18,222 nt of DNA. Source: an uncultured bacterium. GTDB lineage: Bacteria; Cloacimonadota; Cloacimonadia; Cloacimonadales; Cloacimonadaceae. Below the pieces are notes generated by a model that saw nothing but the letters and a program-made list of their open reading frames with translations, did no database searches and was not told the DNA's origin. A program made the translations under genes and the position numbers. Below are positions 6,949 through 14,437 of this stretch, piece by piece (position 1 is the stretch's first letter; every line of letters begins with the position of its first letter). The DNA lies in contig CALDSN010000071.1 in assembly GCA_937924555.1 (NCBI GenBank), forward strand, positions 1 through 18,222, in the 5' to 3' direction.

Positions 6949-7810
6949 ATTTTAGATTAGATATATAAAGGGTTTGTTCTTCCGGGATGCCATACTTGTC
7001 TATTTTGAACACAGCTTTGCCGTTTTTTGCATCCATAGAGTACAGATAGCCATAAGCTACTTTGTCACGCAGGGCAAGGATGCGGATTATGCCTTGGTTG
7101 TCACGCAGGAAAATACGGTTATCGGCAATCCCGATCAGGGTTGCCTGATCAATGCGCACCAAGGTCGGGTCTATATCCTCATCCAAGGTGGGAGTCGGGT
7201 TAACCCTGGAACGGAATAGCTGGTAGAAGATATTACCCGTCGGCATCTTCTTGGGCTTTAAGCTTTCAATCTCAGCTCCACCATCATTGAAATGCGTTCG
7301 GAAGACGATAGAATAGGAAACACTATCACTATTAGCCACATTATCCGAGCCGATTGCCATCTCCTCGATGGTCAGCACTGCTCTTTGATGCTCAATATTC
7401 TTGGTCAGTTCCACTACATCCCGGTAGTTTGACCTGCCGGAGATAACATATTCGTTCCAAGTGGTATCTTTTTTCCCTTTGTCGGACATGGCAAAGTTAA
7501 AGATAGTGCTACGCTTCATCCACGACAGCAAACGTAGCAGATACTGGTAGGTAATGGTGGGGTTATCATTGGCCAAGATTACTTTGCTTTGTTCTGCCAC
7601 CATGGCTTTGCGGATCTCATACTCCATTTTAAGAGAGTCAATATTGCTTATCTGAGTTTCCAATACAGCAATCTTCTTAGAGGTCTTGGTATTCTCCTCG
7701 GTGAGGGCTAATGATTCCTTGTGAAGTTTGCGGTAGACAGAGATAGAGACCCCCCCCAACACAATCAGCAGGGCGATAAGAACAACGGTATTACGCGTGG
7801 TATTGGTCAT
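6947..7810 (-). CDS. PilO-PilP fusion, inner-membrane alignment protein
   Basis: This 287-residue bitopic protein has one TM helix at about 8-26, with a short cytoplasmic N-terminus. A coiled-coil runs over about 30-75 (LTEENTKTSKKIAVLETQI). A PilO/GspM-like ferredoxin-fold region spans about 85-175, with YQYLLRLLSWM, TTWNEYVISGRSNYRDVVEL and an ending strand YSIVFRTHF. A linker near 180-215 leads to a C-terminal beta domain at 218-287, where ATLIGIADNRIFLRDNQG, IIRILALRDKVAYGYL and EEQTLYISNLK resemble the PilP/GspC HR domain that contacts the secretin. In most bacteria PilO and PilP are separate, PilP being a lipoprotein. The start ATG overlaps the upstream TGA (ATGA) and follows a strong GGGAGGTGG site. 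Assignment is from fold-level pattern and gene order, so the PilP half is the less certain part. Confidence 0.75.
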   Translation of the reverse strand: MTNTTRNTVVLIALLIVLGGVSISVYRKLHKESLALTEENTKTSKKIAVLETQISNIDSLKMEYEIRKAMVAEQSKVILANDNPTITYQYLLRLLSWMKRSTIFNFAMSDKGKKDTTWNEYVISGRSNYRDVVELTKNIEHQRAVLTIEEMAIGSDNVANSDSVSYSIVFRTHFNDGGAEIESLKPKKMPTGNIFYQLFRSRVNPTPTLDEDIDPTLVRIDQATLIGIADNRIFLRDNQGIIRILALRDKVAYGYLYSMDAKNGKAVFKIDKYGIPEEQTLYISNLK

Positions 7811-9966
7811 TTGCCACCTCCCTTATTTATCAGGGCAAGATCGGCATTTACCTGGCTTATCAGGGAGTGGCGTCCATAATCGTTTTTCATAAGAGTATAA
7901 TACTCAGAATAACGGTCATTGCCATTAGCATAGTAGATTCTCGCTTGCAGCAATAAAGCATAGGGCAAGTAACGGTCTGAAATACTCAACATCGGTGCCA
8001 GGAATTGGGAAGCAAGGCTGTATTCTCTATCCAGATATAACCTATAACTCATCCACCAGCGCACTGCAGGGAGCAATTCGCTGCTACGATGGCGGTTGAT
8101 AAAACGTGTGCCCATGTCACGATATTCCCAGATATTACCACGGTTGGCAGAGCTTACAAAGGTGAAGTAATCCTTCACATCCTGTCCGTCTCCGGTCAAC
8201 AGCTCTTCCTTGGGAGTGGGGCAACTGCTTTGCGGCAGCAAGGGGAGGATAACTCTACCCTTTTTATCCACGGTTTTGGTATTGTTGGTCTTCTGCGGTG
8301 CGATGGGTCTGGGAGGTCCACTTTGCACAACTTCTTGTCCGGCAGCAGCAGCGGCAGCTTGATCCTTTTCTTCGCCCATAGCTTTTCTCATTTCCAGAAG
8401 TGCTTCCACATCACGCTGGATTTCGCCCACCCAATCCACTTCCGGCAGAGGTGCAGTCAATTCGAAAGACCAGATGGAATTATCCCTAATCATGGAATGG
8501 GCTACCTTGCGGATTTGTGCACCGGGGAAGGCATTGGCAAACTCTATAATGGCAGCTCTGCGGGTAGTGGCGCCGCTCAGGTTCAAAGTACCTTTATCGA
8601 GCTTCAGATTGGTAAGCCAACTTAGTGGTTGCCCGGAGAACACACGGTTGGCGATGTTCAAGGTCTCTGTCCATGGATTCTTTTTATCCAGCAAATCCTT
8701 CAGAACTTGGATGTTTTTCTCTTGGGCATCCAGTTCGGTGCGTATCTTCTGTATCTCTTCCGCTTCTTTTCTCTTGGCTTCCAGGCGGAACTCAAGGTCT
8801 CGCTTAAGAGCTTTCTCCTGCCGTATTTTAAGGGTTTCCTTCATGATGGAGTTGGTGAACCACATGGCTACAGCAAAGATGAAGAATAGCACAATAAACC
8901 CATGCCATGCAATCTTGAATACCTTCTGCCCCTCAATGATTCGCGAAGGCAGGAAGTTACTGGGAGTGAACCTGTCATCCTCAGGGAACAATGCTTTGTA
9001 GGCAAGGGCTATGGGGATGGTGAATTGGGTTAACAACTGCATATCCAGATTGTCAGAATCGGGATTGGCGATGGCTAGATTTCCGAAACCCAGCATCTCC
9101 ACTTGAGCGGATGGGAATTGGGATTTGATGTTATCCACCAAGTCAATGTTTGCCATATCACCACAAATCACGATAATCTCAGGCTCCTTAATCTGAGCAC
9201 TGTCTATCGCCAAGGCAAGCTTGGAGCTTATCACTTCCGGCTCGGGGATATTTTGCGTTATTTGTAACTTGAGAGTTTCTGACCACTTTCCGTTCTTAAA
9301 AAGAAAGGCTTTGCGATACTCCTGTCCCACATACACCAACAGGGTATCCTTGTCCATCAAGTCCTCATGCACGGCGGCATAATAGTCTGTTAAAGCAATA
9401 TCATTAGCATCAGCAAGCTGGAAGAACAGTGAAAGATGGTTGGTCTTTTGGTAGTCCCTCAGCATATCCAGCAGGCGGTTTGTACCTTTGTGCAACCAAT
9501 GTTGCTTGGATTCTCCAATACTAACAATGGACGACTGCCAATCTCCCGCTTTAATCTGTTTGGGGGTCATCTTGGACTTTCGGAAGGCATCCATTTCCTT
9601 TTTGGATACGGCTCCAAAGTTATCCTTATGGATGTTGTCTTCATACACATTCAGGGCTATTACACCATGCGAAAGGTCGAAGGAAGCCAACATCCTTTCC
9701 GAGGGTTGAAGCTGGAAGTTTGCCACATAATCGTTATCGAACTCATCGATCTGGACTTCGCCCTTGGCAGGGGATTTATCCTCGTTGGTTTTGGAATCCA
9801 CCATAGATATTGCGGGGTCTTCCAAAATCTTGTACCAATAGCGATCCAGCTCGGTATGATCCACGGCATGAAGATATACTTCGTTGCCTTCACGGCTGAG
9901 CTGAACCAAACGTACAGCCAAGCCATCGTGGAAGATACCGTATGCCTGTTTCGGGTGCTTCTTCAT
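7807..9966 (-). CDS. PilM-PilN fusion with C-terminal helical repeat region
   Basis: This 719-residue protein joins three parts. Residues 5-335 look like the actin-like PilM/GspL cytoplasmic domain, but the nucleotide-binding signatures are degenerate: YGIFHDGLAV where GIDxG is expected, LLVYVGQ for the second phosphate loop, and IVICGDMANI for the adenosine motif. At 336-343 the sequence SNFLPSRI matches the conserved PilN N-terminal INLLPxR motif that in other systems docks onto PilM, so here docking partners are covalently joined. TM helix 353-372, coiled coil 376-428 and a PilN ferredoxin-like domain 430-505 (LSWLTNLKLDKGTLNLSGAT) follow. After an Ala/Pro-rich linker, 595-712 is helical and TPR-like. 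The start ATG has AGGA six bases upstream, and its TGA overlaps the next gene. Such a fusion resembles GspL in plan. Confidence 0.85.
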   Translation of the reverse strand: MKKHPKQAYGIFHDGLAVRLVQLSREGNEVYLHAVDHTELDRYWYKILEDPAISMVDSKTNEDKSPAKGEVQIDEFDNDYVANFQLQPSERMLASFDLSHGVIALNVYEDNIHKDNFGAVSKKEMDAFRKSKMTPKQIKAGDWQSSIVSIGESKQHWLHKGTNRLLDMLRDYQKTNHLSLFFQLADANDIALTDYYAAVHEDLMDKDTLLVYVGQEYRKAFLFKNGKWSETLKLQITQNIPEPEVISSKLALAIDSAQIKEPEIIVICGDMANIDLVDNIKSQFPSAQVEMLGFGNLAIANPDSDNLDMQLLTQFTIPIALAYKALFPEDDRFTPSNFLPSRIIEGQKVFKIAWHGFIVLFFIFAVAMWFTNSIMKETLKIRQEKALKRDLEFRLEAKRKEAEEIQKIRTELDAQEKNIQVLKDLLDKKNPWTETLNIANRVFSGQPLSWLTNLKLDKGTLNLSGATTRRAAIIEFANAFPGAQIRKVAHSMIRDNSIWSFELTAPLPEVDWVGEIQRDVEALLEMRKAMGEEKDQAAAAAAGQEVVQSGPPRPIAPQKTNNTKTVDKKGRVILPLLPQSSCPTPKEELLTGDGQDVKDYFTFVSSANRGNIWEYRDMGTRFINRHRSSELLPAVRWWMSYRLYLDREYSLASQFLAPMLSISDRYLPYALLLQARIYYANGNDRYSEYYTLMKNDYGRHSLISQVNADLALINKGGGK

Positions 9967-10009
9967 ATATGTTCCTATCTTCTTATTTTCCTTTTAATGC
10001 TTCCTTAGT

Positions 10010-11224
10010 TTAGGGCATGGAGAATAACTGAACCATACGTTTCTTGTTATTTGCATAATTAACCGCGGTCTGCTGGGTTATTATACCCTTGCGTTGAAGT
10101 TCTCTAAGGTCTTGTTCCAGGGTGCACATACCATAGCGTTTACCTTCCACCATCATCTGGTATATTTCCCCAATGTTTTTGTTGCGGATGGCAGCTTGCA
10201 CACTTGCATCTGTGCTTAGTATCTCTTTTGCCATCACCAGTTTACCGTCGATGGTGGGTATCAGTTTCTGACTCATGGTTACAGACAGCACATCCGCCAA
10301 CCTGTTACGCACCCGTTCTTGCTCCTCGGGCGGGAACTCGGCGATTATTCTGTGAATGCTGTCTATGGCAGAGCTGGTGTGCAGGGTGGTGATAGCTTTG
10401 TGTCCGCTATCCGTTATTTCCAGCACCGTGGCTATCGTCTGGGCATCGCGCATTTCACCCACCACGATAATATCCGGGTCCTGCCGCAGGGCTTCCACTG
10501 CCCCGCTTTCGAAGCTAAGCACATCAGAACCAACTTCTCTGTGACGCACAAGGCTGGATTTGGATTCGTGCACATACTCGATGGGATTACCGATAATCAC
10601 GATATGCGCATTGTTATCGCGGTTATTCATGTCGATAATGGCATCCATGGTGGTGGATTTACCGCTACCTGTAATCCCTGTCACCAGTATTAAACCGGTC
10701 TTTTCATGCTTCAAGTTCATGCGCTGGGCGATGGGTGCAGGGATACCTAAACCTTCCATGGTGTAAAGGGTGTCGTTTATGCGGCGGAAGTTTGTGCCCA
10801 AATAGCCGCGGTCATAATATGTGGAACCCCTGAAACGGGCTTCACGGGCAGGTGGGGGAAGAGGGAAGGTTAGTGAGAAGTCCACGCTCTTTCTGCTAAA
10901 CAAACGCTGTCTTTGGGATGGGCTTAGCCAGCTTAGCACAATTGCCGTGGTTTCTTGGTGCGAATAGTGACCCAGAGAGGCTACTGGTCTTTTGCTGCCA
11001 TACACGCGAATCCACACTTGTCCTTCGCAGCCTGGGGCACCAAAATCTATATCCGAAGCGCGCAAATCGCGCATTTTCATTAGCCACTCCACCAATATTT
11101 CACGGCATTCTGCTTCTTTATCGGGGTGGTCGGTTAGCCATTGATCAATCACCATACATTGCTCCACACCGGTGAAGTTCTCCGGGATGGCGGCAATTAA
11201 CTGGGCAACAAAGCTTAAACTCAC
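10010..11224 (-). CDS. pilT: PilT-like retraction ATPase with altered Asp box
   Basis: This is a 404-residue hexameric secretion ATPase. The PAS-like N-domain (about 45-150) contains LRASDIDFG and FRGSTYYDRG...NFRRI. The Walker A is GITGSGKST at 183-191, Walker B DPDIIVVGEMRD at 249-260, and the His box GHKAITTLHTSSAIDSIHR at 274-292. FPPEEQERVRNRLA and AAIRNKNIGEIYQMM are PilT-type, as opposed to PilB-type, and the zinc cysteines of PilB are absent. The family Asp box (usually EDPxE) reads IGNPIEY at 211-217, replacing both acidic residues. The protein is about 40 residues longer at its N-terminus than typical PilT. The start is GTG at 11224, with GGAG five bases upstream. It opens the second gene block, after the palindrome at 11299-11367, and is followed 43 nt later by the PilM-PilN fusion. 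Confidence 0.92.
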   Translation of the reverse strand: MSLSFVAQLIAAIPENFTGVEQCMVIDQWLTDHPDKEAECREILVEWLMKMRDLRASDIDFGAPGCEGQVWIRVYGSKRPVASLGHYSHQETTAIVLSWLSPSQRQRLFSRKSVDFSLTFPLPPPAREARFRGSTYYDRGYLGTNFRRINDTLYTMEGLGIPAPIAQRMNLKHEKTGLILVTGITGSGKSTTMDAIIDMNNRDNNAHIVIIGNPIEYVHESKSSLVRHREVGSDVLSFESGAVEALRQDPDIIVVGEMRDAQTIATVLEITDSGHKAITTLHTSSAIDSIHRIIAEFPPEEQERVRNRLADVLSVTMSQKLIPTIDGKLVMAKEILSTDASVQAAIRNKNIGEIYQMMVEGKRYGMCTLEQDLRELQRKGIITQQTAVNYANNKKRMVQLFSMP

Positions 11225-11229
11225 TAAAA

Positions 11230-11233
11230 CTCC
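11230..11233 (-). promoter_or_regulatory. Ribosome binding site supporting the GTG start of pilT
   Basis: GGAG on the minus strand lies five bases before GTG at 11224. No better in-frame ATG exists near the conserved N-domain, so GTG is accepted as the start. Confidence 0.55.
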
Positions 11234-11298
11234 AAACTGATAGTATTCCTGCTGTTATCCCCAAGCCCAGCCTGAGGTTTATCGTTTCCTCCCCATGG

Positions 11299-11367
11299 GA
11301 ATTGCCTGATCATTACCTGATCATTACCTATGAAACATGCAATGATTAGGTAATGATCAGGTAATTC
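11299..11367. repeat. 69-nt palindrome, copy 2, between response regulator and pilT
   Basis: Bases 11299-11325 pair with 11341-11367 over 27 positions without a mismatch, apart from two G.T pairs (G11304/T11362, G11319/T11347); the apex is 15 bases. The arms again repeat an 11-bp unit (TCATTACCTGA and its complement). Length equals copy 1 exactly, and the two copies share most arm sequence; the apical CATTGCATGTTT of copy 1 (plus strand) matches the minus strand of copy 2, suggesting opposite orientation. It begins 17 nt after the regulator stop and ends 74 nt before the pilT start codon. It is not followed by a T run, so it is not a standard terminator. Confidence 0.88.
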
Positions 11368-11384
11368 GAACAGGGAGGCACTAA

Positions 11385-12251
11385 TCATTGGCTTGGTTTC
11401 TCGGTGTTAAAACCGCTGTATAGACCGATGCGGAAGATGGAACGACGCCACTTCATATACATGCATTGGATAAGGTTTATCATGTATCTCTTGGTTAGGG
11501 TCTCATCGTTGTAGGTGAAGAATTCCATGATTTTCTTACGCTTAAAATGGCGCACATGCACTTCGCTTTGGGCTTTTATGTTGGTGAAGGCAGCATTGGG
11601 ATTAAGGAAGGTCTCCTCCCCCCAAACATCTCCAGCCACAAGGGTTTCCACCACCGTGTCGTTGTGATATACATTGAGCCTGCCATTCTCCACGAAGATC
11701 ATGGAGCCACGCTCCTCGTCCAGAGAAATGGTGTCCCCATATTGGTATTCCACCACTGTTCCCAAGCCCTTGAAATCCTTTGCCTGGTCGTAGGTGAATC
11801 CGCGCAGTAACAAGATGTCGCTCTGTTTCTCCGCTTGAGGAATAGCGGCATCAACAGATGCCCCGGAGCTTTCACCCAAGTCTGCCGCATGTTTCAAGCC
11901 GGATTCCACCACCTTCAGCAGTTCGTCTGCCTGGATGGGTTTGGTGAGATAGTGATAGGCACCGGTGCGAATGGCTTTAATGGCGATGTCGATGCTGGAG
12001 TATCCGGTGGTTACGATAATCACGGCAAGGGGCTGAAGCTCTTTCAGCTTGGTGATGAGATCCAAGCCTCCCATGCGTGGCATATACACATCGATGATGT
12101 ATAGGTCGTATTGCTCGTAGGATATCTTATCCAGAGCATCCAAGCCATCCACTGCCACGGAAACGGTGTAACCCACTTCTTGCAGGAATTCGCTGATAAT
12201 CTCGCGGATGTTTTGCTCATCATCCACGACCATAATCTTTTTATTGGTCAT
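11385..12251 (-). CDS. Response regulator with cNMP-binding-fold output
   Basis: This is a 288-residue cytoplasmic protein. Residues 4-120 are a complete receiver: D10/D11, phospho-acceptor D54 (YIIDVYMPRMGG), T81/T82 and K104 (YLTKPI). A variable linker (122-145) leads to a beta-barrel at 148-245 of the Crp-like cyclic-nucleotide-binding fold: VVEYQYGDTI, IFVENGRLNVY, TLVAGDVWGEETF. The phosphate-binding cassette keeps G211-E212 but lacks the arginine expected about ten residues on (FLNPNAAFTNIKA), so cAMP or cGMP binding is doubtful. A short helical tail (250-288) contains no helix-turn-helix, so this is not a Crp or PilR-type transcription factor; it probably acts by protein contact. It starts with AGGAGG before ATG, overlapping the sensor gene as ATGA. 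Confidence 0.88.
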   Translation of the reverse strand: MTNKKIMVVDDEQNIREIISEFLQEVGYTVSVAVDGLDALDKISYEQYDLYIIDVYMPRMGGLDLITKLKELQPLAVIIVTTGYSSIDIAIKAIRTGAYHYLTKPIQADELLKVVESGLKHAADLGESSGASVDAAIPQAEKQSDILLLRGFTYDQAKDFKGLGTVVEYQYGDTISLDEERGSMIFVENGRLNVYHNDTVVETLVAGDVWGEETFLNPNAAFTNIKAQSEVHVRHFKRKKIMEFFTYNDETLTKRYMINLIQCMYMKWRRSIFRIGLYSGFNTEKPSQ

Positions 12252-13225
12252 GAAACCTCCTCGGGAGGGTTAATCGGTTCTTTTTTGTGTTCCTTGGGTT
12301 GGTCGTTCATAAAGGGAGTTCGCATGTTGTTCAGCTTCTCTTCTTCATTAGTGGATTCAGCCAAACAATCGGGAGTTTTATCCCTGGTGTTGTAATAGCC
12401 CAAGAGCGGGTGCTGCTTCATGGGATGCAAGCGTTGCAGGATGATGCTGATCTTGTTCACGGCTTCCATAATTTCGTTGTTGGACTTGTTCAGCCCTTCA
12501 TTCTGATACTCGTTGGCATAACGCTTAACCCTTCCCAGAGATAAGGTTATCACGCATAGAGGGGTGTTTATATCATGGTCGATATGCCCCACATCCCTAA
12601 GAATAGGTAGCAGTTCGTCCAGTTGCTTTTGCGTTTGTTCATATCTGGCGATTTGCTCTTTGGCTGTTGTTACGTCCCGCTCCAAACTTCTGAGATAGGT
12701 GAGCTGATCGGAAAGGTAGTTGGCGATTAACGCAACACCGCAGAATAAGCCGGTGTAGGATAAGATATACACGGTCGAGCCGGCAACATCCATGTTCGAG
12801 GATTCTGTGGGAGAGAGCACTCCATTCTTGTATAGGAGGATAAGGATTAACAGCGAAAAGCTTCCTGTGAGCCCTGCAATTAAGCCTCCATTCTGCTTGA
12901 TGGTAAGTGCTGCGGTGATAACCCCAATCAGGTACACCCACACAAAGAAGCTGCTCAAGCCTCCGGTGAGATGCACCACTATGGTGGCAAACACTATGTC
13001 CAGCAGCACCTGGAATACAACCACCCACTGCTTTGTGGCGTGTGATTGAATCTGAAACATGAGGTTCAGAGCAACAATACCCGCAAATACGGAGAAGAAT
13101 AGGATGGTCTGCACCATAGTCTCATTGAAACTAATGTGCAGCAGTCCTATCGAAAAGAGCACCACTACCATGAACCAGCGGATCATTGCCCACCAGGAAA
13201 GAAGCTGAAATCTCTCGTTATCCAT
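12248..13225 (-). CDS. PilS-like membrane sensor with histidine box but no ATPase domain
   Basis: This 325-residue protein has six predicted membrane helices (about 14-31, 38-56, 66-85, 90-109, 113-132, 150-170) arranged like the N-terminus of PilS. A helical linker (180-205) leads to a dimerisation/phosphotransfer-like segment at 206-270 with H217 in HDINTPLCVITLSLGRVKRY, close to the HExNxPL H box. The protein then runs through a polar, charged tail (275-325) and stops. No N box, DxGxG or GTGLGL follows in this or the next gene, so a catalytic ATP-binding domain is absent. Its stop overlaps the response regulator start, making that regulator the obvious partner. It may bind, dephosphorylate or receive phosphate from another kinase, such as the hybrid kinase at the locus end (inference). 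A good GGAGA site precedes ATG 13225. Confidence 0.82.
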   Translation of the reverse strand: MDNERFQLLSWWAMIRWFMVVVLFSIGLLHISFNETMVQTILFFSVFAGIVALNLMFQIQSHATKQWVVVFQVLLDIVFATIVVHLTGGLSSFFVWVYLIGVITAALTIKQNGGLIAGLTGSFSLLILILLYKNGVLSPTESSNMDVAGSTVYILSYTGLFCGVALIANYLSDQLTYLRSLERDVTTAKEQIARYEQTQKQLDELLPILRDVGHIDHDINTPLCVITLSLGRVKRYANEYQNEGLNKSNNEIMEAVNKISIILQRLHPMKQHPLLGYYNTRDKTPDCLAESTNEEEKLNNMRTPFMNDQPKEHKKEPINPPEEVS

Positions 13226-13240
13226 TTATTGTCTCCAGGG

Positions 13241-14428
13241 CTAATCTCTAATATATTGCACAGTTGTTGGGGTTAACACTTGGCTCACATAAGTAGCTAT
13301 CTCGGCATCAGTAAGGGTGCGGGGTACCAGCCCCGCCTGATCCATCATTCCATACATGTAGTGGAAAGCATCGCCGGATTGGGGGGTGCCATAATACTCC
13401 CTTCCAAGGTAAAAACCCTTGTTCTGGATGGCGGAGGGTTTGTATAGAGGGTAAAGGGTATTCTGAGCAGTCCCTTTCAGCACACCATCAATGTAACCCT
13501 TCACCTGCCCCCGGTTATAGGTCATGGCAAAATGGTGCCAGGGGTCTTTGTTATGAGGCCATTTTCCATCAGGCACATGGGGAGCGGAACACTCGACAAT
13601 AACTCCATCTTTGGTTGTTGCGGTGAAATAAATCCTGTTGTTAAGCAGTGTGATTGCTCCAGTTGGCTTCCTGCGCACATTTCCCCAGCCTAATCCGCTT
13701 ACATTGGGGTCAGCAGGATCGGGCGGTAACCATTGTAGGGTCGCAGCCGACCAGTTCTTATTTATCTTTGCAAAAGTCATTAGGGTAAAGTTTGAGGCAA
13801 CCACCATGGTGGCATTTCCTTCATGCCAGATTACTCCATCAATAGCTTGGCCACTTTTTTCTCCAAAACTGGCAGCTTTCCATCCGTCCACGCCTGTTCC
13901 GTGGGGGCGTGTATCCACATTGCCGGAGAAATTGGCATCGTTGTCATTATCAGATGTGTCATAAACAAGATCAAAGTGTGGGTTAAACTGTGGCTGATTC
14001 ATTTCCAGATAGATGCAATAGTCCATATCCAGGATGGCAACCACAGGGAAGCTGAAGGCAATCTCTGCCCGATACTTAACCGTCTTGCCCATCAGCTCTC
14101 CACTAACATGGCTGATGGCGCGATAACTGTTGTTAGTGCCCGAAACGAAGGTGTAGTTAATGCTATCCACATGACAATTCTGGATGTTGAAGTGGTTGTA
14201 ATACTCATTCCATTTAATCAAAGATGCTTCTCCGGCTTGCTGCCCATAATAAATGGAATTCTGCACCGCATTGCGCAGGGCATAGTCGGATACGCTTTCA
14301 GCCTGTTTGGCCAGGATGTTGCGGGTGATAATGTTGGGCAGAGAAAGGATGTGCCTTTGCATGGTGGTCATGATGACTGCATAGATGGTGGTCATCAAGA
14401 TGGTTACAATCAGCATAGTGCGTCCCAT
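13241..14428 (-). CDS. LamG-domain pilin-like protein, GspK-like position, leaderless
   Basis: This 395-residue protein begins directly with a hydrophobic helix (about 5-22: MLIVTILMTTIYAVIM), followed by an amphipathic helical stretch (about 35-62) like pilin alpha-1. A mid region (75-140) contains beta strands. From about 150 to 395 is a concanavalin/LamG-type sandwich: FTLMTFAKI, WHHFAMTYN at 297-305, GQVKGYIDG at 307-315, and YMYGMMDQAGLVPRTLTDAEI at 358-377, the usual end of Laminin_G_3 domains that bind sugars or proteins. There is no prepilin leader, no Gly at -1 and no Glu5. An in-frame TAA lies four codons upstream of the ATG, so a leader cannot be hidden. Third in an order small, medium and large, it resembles the T2SS tip pilin GspK. 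Precise role is inferred. Confidence 0.8.
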   Translation of the reverse strand: MGRTMLIVTILMTTIYAVIMTTMQRHILSLPNIITRNILAKQAESVSDYALRNAVQNSIYYGQQAGEASLIKWNEYYNHFNIQNCHVDSINYTFVSGTNNSYRAISHVSGELMGKTVKYRAEIAFSFPVVAILDMDYCIYLEMNQPQFNPHFDLVYDTSDNDNDANFSGNVDTRPHGTGVDGWKAASFGEKSGQAIDGVIWHEGNATMVVASNFTLMTFAKINKNWSAATLQWLPPDPADPNVSGLGWGNVRRKPTGAITLLNNRIYFTATTKDGVIVECSAPHVPDGKWPHNKDPWHHFAMTYNRGQVKGYIDGVLKGTAQNTLYPLYKPSAIQNKGFYLGREYYGTPQSGDAFHYMYGMMDQAGLVPRTLTDAEIATYVSQVLTPTTVQYIRD

Positions 14429-14437
14429 AATGTCTCC

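Noticed and set aside
11299..11367. Rho-independent terminator
   Set aside because: The stem is long but A/T-rich and no U-run follows on either strand; it may still stop or process transcripts by another route.
12248..12400. Possible frameshifted ATPase domain of the truncated sensor kinase
   Set aside because: The alternative frames after the histidine box give no N, G1 or G2 box, and the coding frame continues with a polar tail to an ATGA overlap with the next gene, so there is no hidden remnant.
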